Shown: positions 5,033-8,503 of the stretch, one piece after another
Layout of the letters: each line of letters starts with the position of its first letter
How positions within the stretch are numbered: position 1 is the stretch's first letter
Assembly: GCA_934636325.1 (NCBI GenBank)
Contig: CAKUAK010000026.1
Location: 1 to 8,503, forward strand
Direction: 5' to 3'
Length of the DNA stretch: 8,503 nucleotides
DNA from: an uncultured Eubacteriales bacterium
Lineage (GTDB): Bacteria; Bacillota; Clostridia; Oscillospirales; Butyricicoccaceae
Translations under genes and position numbers: made by a program
Notes under the pieces: model-generated
What the model saw: the letters and a program-made list of their open reading frames with translations, nothing else
The model's database searches: none
What the model was told of the DNA's origin: nothing

Positions 5033-5932
5033 TTGAAAGAGAAAAGAGAGAAGCCGCAGGCCTTTTACGAGGGGCTGCTGCTGGTCACGACCATCGCGTG
5101 GAGCCTTTCCTTCATATGGTCGAAGGTGGCCACCAACGCCGGGCTGACGCCCGAGCTTTACCTGTTTTTCCGTTACACGCTGGCGGCGCTGCTGCTTTTG
5201 CCCTTTGCCGGAAAAAAGCTCAGGTATATCACAAAGGCCGAGCTCAAGACCGGCTTTATCATGGGATGTATTTTCTATGCCGGTATGATATTCCAGACGG
5301 CGGGCCTGGCGATGACGACACCGTCGAACAGCAGCTTCATCACGACCTCATATGTGGTGCTGGTGCCCTTTGCCGCCTGGGTCATGATGAAGAAAAAGCC
5401 GGATAAGATCACATATGCCGCCGTGCTGATCGCCATGGCCGGCATATATATACTCAATATGTCTCCCGGAGAGACCATCGCCTTTAACCTCGGCAATGTG
5501 CTGACATTGATCGGCGCCGTGTGGTGGGCCGTCCAGGTGCCCTATACGTCGATCGCCGGCGGGCGGGTAGAACCCCTCAAGCTGTCTTTCATGACATTTG
5601 CCTTTACCGGCCTCGGCGGACTGATAATGTCGCTTGTAAAGGGCTCTTTGTTTGCCGTCACGGGAACACAGATCAGGGGCGCGGCGCTGGCCGTGCTGCT
5701 GTCGGCCCTTTTCCCGACGATACTCGGAAATCTTGTGCAGGTCTATGCCCAGCCCAAGGTCGACCCCAGCAAGGCGGTCGTCATATACACGATGGAGGGC
5801 GTATTGGCCACCATCATCTCGATCATGCTGGGCATGGAGGAATGGAGCATTTCGGTGCTGGCCGGCGGCGCGCTGATACTGGCGGCCGTGCTGGTCATAC
5901 AGTTTGGAGGAAAGAAAAATGCAGAACAATAA
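5033..5932 (+). CDS. EamA-family (DMT superfamily) transporter, UUG start
   Basis: A 299-residue inner-membrane protein with about ten hydrophobic segments arranged as two EamA repeats (about residues 13-140 and 150-292). Features typical of the family are the first-helix WSLSFIWSK and the FFRYTLAALLLLPF, TTPSNSSFITTSYVVLVPF, ALFPTILGNLVQVYAQ and IYTMEGVLATI stretches. EamA proteins move small metabolites, often amino acids or related compounds, out of the cell; the substrate cannot be told here. I start it at TTG 5033-5035: GGAGG (5021-5025) lies 7 nt upstream, a stop codon in frame sits just before it (5027-5029), and the next in-frame ATG is deep in the protein. It is the first gene of a three-gene operon and overlaps the next gene by 14 nt. 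Confidence 0.92.
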   Translation: MKEKREKPQAFYEGLLLVTTIAWSLSFIWSKVATNAGLTPELYLFFRYTLAALLLLPFAGKKLRYITKAELKTGFIMGCIFYAGMIFQTAGLAMTTPSNSSFITTSYVVLVPFAAWVMMKKKPDKITYAAVLIAMAGIYILNMSPGETIAFNLGNVLTLIGAVWWAVQVPYTSIAGGRVEPLKLSFMTFAFTGLGGLIMSLVKGSLFAVTGTQIRGAALAVLLSALFPTILGNLVQVYAQPKVDPSKAVVIYTMEGVLATIISIMLGMEEWSISVLAGGALILAAVLVIQFGGKKNAEQ

Positions 5933-6422
5933 GGCAATATTCGATATGCTTGACGCCGCGGGGGCCGAATACCGCACGGTCAGCCACGAGGACGTTCACA
6001 CGATGGAGGATCTTGTGCCCATCGAGCAGCAGCTTGGGGCAAAGTTCTTCCGCAATCTCTTTCTGTGCAACAGGCAGAAGACCCAGTTTTATATGCTGCT
6101 CATAATGGGGGACAAGCCCTTCCGCACGGCCGAGGTATCCAAGCTGCTCGGGGTGGCGAGGCTCTCCTTCGGCTCGGCCGAGACCCTTGACGAGATGCTT
6201 CACGTCAACCCCGGCGCTGTAAATCCCCTTAGCCTTATCTATGATACCGACAAGAGGATAACCCTTCTGGCCGACCGCGAGATACTCGGCTGTCAGGAGG
6301 TATGCATGCATCCCGGCAGCAACGGACAGAGCCTTGTCATGAAGACCTCCGATCTTTTTGAAAAGGTGCTGCCTTATATGGGCAGGACGCCGGTTTGGCT
6401 CGACATCAAGGGGGAGGCATAG
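5919..6422 (+). CDS. ProX/YbaK-family aminoacyl-tRNA deacylase
   Basis: A 167-residue stand-alone editing-domain protein related to ProX (ProXp-ala), which hydrolyses alanine mischarged on tRNA-Pro. Family features visible are HTMEDLVP (residues 27-34), RNLFLCNRQKTQFYMLLI (45-62), RLSFGSAETLDEML with NPGAVNPLSLIYD, and the late HPGSN motif. The start at ATG 5919 has GGAGG (5906-5910) at 8 nt; an in-frame TTG at 5904 would overlap this ribosome site and is unlikely. The gene begins inside the end of the EamA gene, so the two are probably translationally coupled, and the next gene follows after 2 nt. Notable: relatives usually have KNLFL with a catalytically important lysine, while this protein has Arg at that place (R45). 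Confidence 0.88.
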   Translation: MQNNKAIFDMLDAAGAEYRTVSHEDVHTMEDLVPIEQQLGAKFFRNLFLCNRQKTQFYMLLIMGDKPFRTAEVSKLLGVARLSFGSAETLDEMLHVNPGAVNPLSLIYDTDKRITLLADREILGCQEVCMHPGSNGQSLVMKTSDLFEKVLPYMGRTPVWLDIKGEA

Positions 6423-6424
6423 GC

Positions 6425-6790
6425 ATGGGCTTTTTCAATCGCGTGCATGAGATAGTCAAGGTCATACCCGAGGGCCGGGTAATGAGCTATGGCGATATCG
6501 CCAAGGTCATGGGAGAGCCTCGGAAGGCAAGATTCGTCGGTTTCGCCATGAAGTTCTGCCCGACCGGATATCCGTGGCACAGGGTCGTACGCAGCGACGG
6601 CAGGGTCGTCACGGGCAACCTTCAGGTAATGGTGCTTAGAAAAGAGGGTGTACCCTTTGTCGACGACGGGTATGTCAACCTGGAGAAGTGCCGCCTGCAT
6701 CCGGCCGAGGCCGAGATGCTGCTTTCAGGCGCGGAGTTCGTGCCGTCGGATAAGGACGAGCGGCCGCCGGTGATCGGCGACGACGAATAA
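6425..6790 (+). CDS. Alkyltransferase-like protein (ATL, MGMT family)
   Basis: A 121-residue protein of the O6-methylguanine-DNA methyltransferase DNA-binding fold. The MGMT active-site PCHR is replaced by PWHR (W51, H52, R53), the hallmark of alkyltransferase-like proteins, which bind O6-alkylguanine but cannot transfer the alkyl group and instead flag the lesion for nucleotide excision repair. Other family positions are Tyr22 (GRVMSYGDIA), Arg36 as the likely base-flipping arginine (ARFVGFAM), and RVVRSDGRVV after the motif. I start it at ATG 6425, with GGGGAGG (6411-6417) at 7 nt, rather than at an in-frame codon at 6395 that lies within the previous gene. It is the last gene of the operon, and a strong terminator begins just after the stop. 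The C-terminal tail is acidic. Confidence 0.93.
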   Translation: MGFFNRVHEIVKVIPEGRVMSYGDIAKVMGEPRKARFVGFAMKFCPTGYPWHRVVRSDGRVVTGNLQVMVLRKEGVPFVDDGYVNLEKCRLHPAEAEMLLSGAEFVPSDKDERPPVIGDDE

Positions 6791-6797
6791 CAGATCA

Positions 6798-6830
6798 AAA
6801 GCCCGCAGGTTTTTCCTGCGGGCTTTGCTT
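6798..6830 (+). terminator. Terminator of the EamA-ProX-ATL operon
   Basis: A perfect 12-pair stem (6798-6809 with 6815-6826) with a TTTTT loop, followed by GCTTGTC. It starts 8 nt after the ATL stop codon. The 3' arm and flank nearly repeat at 6959-6974. Confidence 0.88.
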
Positions 6831-6833
6831 GTC

Positions 6834-6863
6834 AAAAAAGTCTGTGATAGCATAGACTTTTTT
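6834..6863. terminator. Terminator-like hairpin, A/T-rich, second in a series
   Basis: A perfect 10-pair stem, AAAAAAGTCT (6834-6843) with AGACTTTTTT (6854-6863), so T's stand at the 3' end on both strands. It may back up the operon terminator. Between it and 6945 there are two further weak hairpins (6880-6884 with 6892-6896; 6912-6916 with 6934-6938) and no gene that I can support. Confidence 0.6.
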
Positions 6864-6944
6864 CCAACAGATGTTTTTGCCGTGACATGTGCACGGGAAA
6901 AAAACCTGACCCGCCGATTTTGCCGCAGCACAACGGCGAAACCG

Positions 6945-6980
6945 GCACGCAGGTATTGCCTGCGGGCTTTGCTTTTTTGG
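6945..6980 (+). terminator. Third terminator-like hairpin before the peptidase promoter
   Basis: A stem of 8 pairs with one mismatch (6945-6953 with 6959-6967, loop TATTG) followed by TTTGCTTTTTT. It ends exactly where the next -35 box begins and shares its 3' arm and flank with the terminator at 6798-6830. Confidence 0.7.
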
Positions 6981-7009
6981 TTGCCATTCGCGCTTTAATG
7001 TGGTAATAT
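6981..7009 (+). promoter_or_regulatory. Promoter of the M20 peptidase gene
   Basis: TTGCCA (6981-6986), 17 nt, then TAATAT (7004-7009), with TGG before the -10 (extended -10). Predicted start near 7016, giving a leader of about 114 nt. Confidence 0.75.
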
Positions 7010-7039
7010 TGGAGACATGGTGGATAATGACGGCAAAAG

Positions 7040-7086
7040 GGCTGCGCGAACAAGAAGATTTGTGCATGGGGCACAAATCTGCGGCC
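7040..7086 (+). promoter_or_regulatory. Stable hairpin in the 5' leader of the M20 peptidase mRNA
   Basis: AGATTTGTGC (7056-7065) pairs perfectly with GCACAAATCT (7071-7080) around an ATGGG loop. GGCTGC just upstream (near 7040) can pair with GCGGCC (7081-7086), leaving about ten unpaired bases on one side. No T-run follows, so it is not a terminator. It may stabilise the mRNA or hold a regulatory site; no known riboswitch sequence is recognised. Confidence 0.5.
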
Positions 7087-7129
7087 GGAAAGCTGTGTAA
7101 TCCAACCAAAAGGAAAGGAGATAATACAT

Positions 7130-8473
7130 ATGAAGTACGACAAAGAATTGTTTGTCAAGCACCTTCAGGGCATGGTCCAGATACCGACGGTATCCAGCGC
7201 CGATCCCGAAAAAACAAGGGTAGACGATTTCCTTAAGCTCCATGAATACCTCGCAGAGGCATATCCTCTGGTAAATAAGACCCTTACAAGAGAAGTTATC
7301 GGCAAATGCGCCCTGCTTTACAGATGGAAGGGCACAGGCAAGTCGGATAAGCTGCCTCTTCTGATGACGGCCCATCAGGACGTCGTCCCCGAGGGCGACC
7401 ACTCGATGTGGAAATATCCCCCCTTCTCCGGCCACGTTGACGAGGACGGCGTTATGTGGGGCAGAGGCACAACAGACTCCAAGTGCAACATCCAGGCATA
7501 TCTCGACGCCATCGAGCTGCTTATCGCCGACGGCTTCACCCCCGACCACGATATCTATCTTGCCTTCGGCTACAACGAAGAGATCATGGGCGGCCCGGGC
7601 GCTGCCGGTCAGATCGTCCATGACGAGCTGAAAAAGCGCGGCATCGAGTTCGGTATGGCCATCGACGAGTGCGGCGGCATGTCGATCATCGACGGCAAGC
7701 CTGTCGCCACCATCATCACCTGCGAGAAGGGCTATGCCGACTATGAGTTCTATGTCGAAGATCCCGGCGGACATTCGGCCTTCCCGCCCGTACATACGGC
7801 CCTCGGCAAGGTTGGCAACGCCATCTGGACGCTGGAAAACAACCGTATGGATACAAAGCTGATCGCCCCCGTCATCTCCGAGATGAAGGATCGCGCACAG
7901 TTCACACCCGGCCATCTCGGCGAGCTCTTTAAGGACCCCGAGGCCAACTGGGAAGAGCTCAAGGCTCTGGCCGAGACCGATAAGGTCGTTAACCAGATGA
8001 CCCGCACGACGACGGCCGCCACGATGTCCCACGGCAGCGACCAGGCCAACATCCTGCCCGAGAGAGCTTCGGTCATCACCAACAGCCGTATCCTGCCCGG
8101 CGAGACACTTGAGGATCTTGAGGCTCACTTCGCCAAGGTCATGCCCGAAGGCGTCAAGTTCCGCCTTGTCAAGGGACACAATCCCCCGGCTATCTCGACG
8201 ACCGACAGCTATGGCTATCGTCTGATCCAGAAGATCATTTCCGAAAAGTATCCCGGCGTCACATTTATCCCCTCGATGCTGGCCGGCGGCACAGACTCGC
8301 GTTATTACTGCGACCTGACACCGACAAAGAGCGTTTATCGCTTCACCGGCATCCTGTCCAGTGAGCGCACCGGCGGCGCGCATCAGGTCAACGAGCATAT
8401 CGATACCAATATCATCGTCGATAACGTCGACTTCTATGTCCAGCTCTTCAAGGGCTACGGCAGCGCCGAATAA
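7130..8473 (+). CDS. M20-family metallopeptidase, carboxypeptidase S/PM20D1-like
   Basis: A 447-residue two-zinc hydrolase that removes residues from small peptides or N-acyl amino acids; it has no signal peptide and is likely cytoplasmic. The M20 ligand set is complete: TAHQDVVPE with H82 and D84, GRGTTDSK with bridging D116, NEE with catalytic E150 and ligand E151, IDECGG with D179, and the late GGAHQVNEHID with H418. PPFSGHVDEDGVMWGRGTTD and the GYNEEIMGGPGA stretch resemble carboxypeptidase S and PM20D1 more than PepV or DapE. The dimerisation domain follows about residue 205 (GGHSAFPP). AAAGGAG (7114-7120) lies 9 nt before the ATG. The gene has its own promoter and a leader hairpin. After the stop, a GCGCCCGCGGG stretch at the window edge may be half of its terminator. 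A 467-codon antisense frame is a codon-bias artefact. Confidence 0.95.
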   Translation: MKYDKELFVKHLQGMVQIPTVSSADPEKTRVDDFLKLHEYLAEAYPLVNKTLTREVIGKCALLYRWKGTGKSDKLPLLMTAHQDVVPEGDHSMWKYPPFSGHVDEDGVMWGRGTTDSKCNIQAYLDAIELLIADGFTPDHDIYLAFGYNEEIMGGPGAAGQIVHDELKKRGIEFGMAIDECGGMSIIDGKPVATIITCEKGYADYEFYVEDPGGHSAFPPVHTALGKVGNAIWTLENNRMDTKLIAPVISEMKDRAQFTPGHLGELFKDPEANWEELKALAETDKVVNQMTRTTTAATMSHGSDQANILPERASVITNSRILPGETLEDLEAHFAKVMPEGVKFRLVKGHNPPAISTTDSYGYRLIQKIISEKYPGVTFIPSMLAGGTDSRYYCDLTPTKSVYRFTGILSSERTGGAHQVNEHIDTNIIVDNVDFYVQLFKGYGSAE

Positions 8474-8503
8474 TCAAGTGGAGATCAAGCGCCCGCGGGT
8501 ATA

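Noticed and set aside
5019..5036. Five-codon upstream frame (MEDEN) overlapping the TTG start of the EamA gene
   Set aside because: Its GGAGG lies only 2 nt from the ATG, too close to work well; the GGAGG at 5021-5025 serves the TTG. Probably chance.
6995..8398. Long antisense frame (467 codons) opposite the M20 peptidase
   Set aside because: It is a shadow caused by G/C-ending codons in the sense gene; the sense strand has all catalytic residues, a promoter and a ribosome site.

Overview
The window looks like chromosomal DNA of a Bacillota bacterium, most likely a moderately GC-rich member of the Clostridia. The basis is strong AGGAGG-type Shine-Dalgarno sites before nearly every gene, well-formed sigma-A promoters (TTGAca, 16-18 bp, TATAAT), a separate infC-rpmI-rplT operon with a Gram-positive style leader terminator, a DUF1292 (YrzB-type) protein, a PLDc_N-type cardiolipin synthase, and many intrinsic terminators. 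Codon use mixes G/C-ending codons with frequent ATA and AGG. I see no phage, transposon, CRISPR or plasmid genes. The exact genus cannot be read from the sequence.

Layout. (1) Minus strand, 1914 down to 1: a consensus promoter, a leader of about 150 nt with an attenuator-like hairpin, then infC (with an AUU start), rpmI and rplT, an intrinsic terminator, and two small unrecognised membrane proteins; the last runs off the window. (2) Plus strand from 1949: a promoter diverging from the infC promoter drives a DUF1292 protein. (3) 2306-2991 holds three short transcription units. The first is a structured RNA of about 200 nt whose ends pair over 25 of 26 positions and whose overall shape resembles 6S RNA. 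The second is a unit of about 185 nt, with its own promoter and terminator, that encodes a 30-residue peptide. The third is the promoter for the next gene. (4) 2992-4527 is a cardiolipin synthase with two HKD motifs, ending in a bidirectional terminator. (5) On the minus strand, 4844-4620 is a small cysteine-rich protein. (6) 5033-6790 is a tight three-gene operon: an EamA/DMT exporter (UUG start), a ProX/YbaK-type tRNA deacylase, and an alkyltransferase-like protein with PWHR in place of PCHR. (7) 6791-7129 has no gene but holds three terminator-like hairpins, a promoter and a leader hairpin. (8) 7130-8473 is an M20 metallopeptidase of the carboxypeptidase S type.

Functionally most of the window is housekeeping: translation initiation and ribosome parts, phospholipid synthesis, tRNA quality control, DNA-damage recognition and peptide turnover. 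The parts least explained by known families are the rod-shaped RNA at 2390-2590, the 30-residue peptide unit that follows it, the cysteine-rich protein at 4620-4844, and the infC leader, where an upstream segment can compete with the terminator. The rod RNA most likely belongs to a known class (6S), but that needs a covariance-model search.
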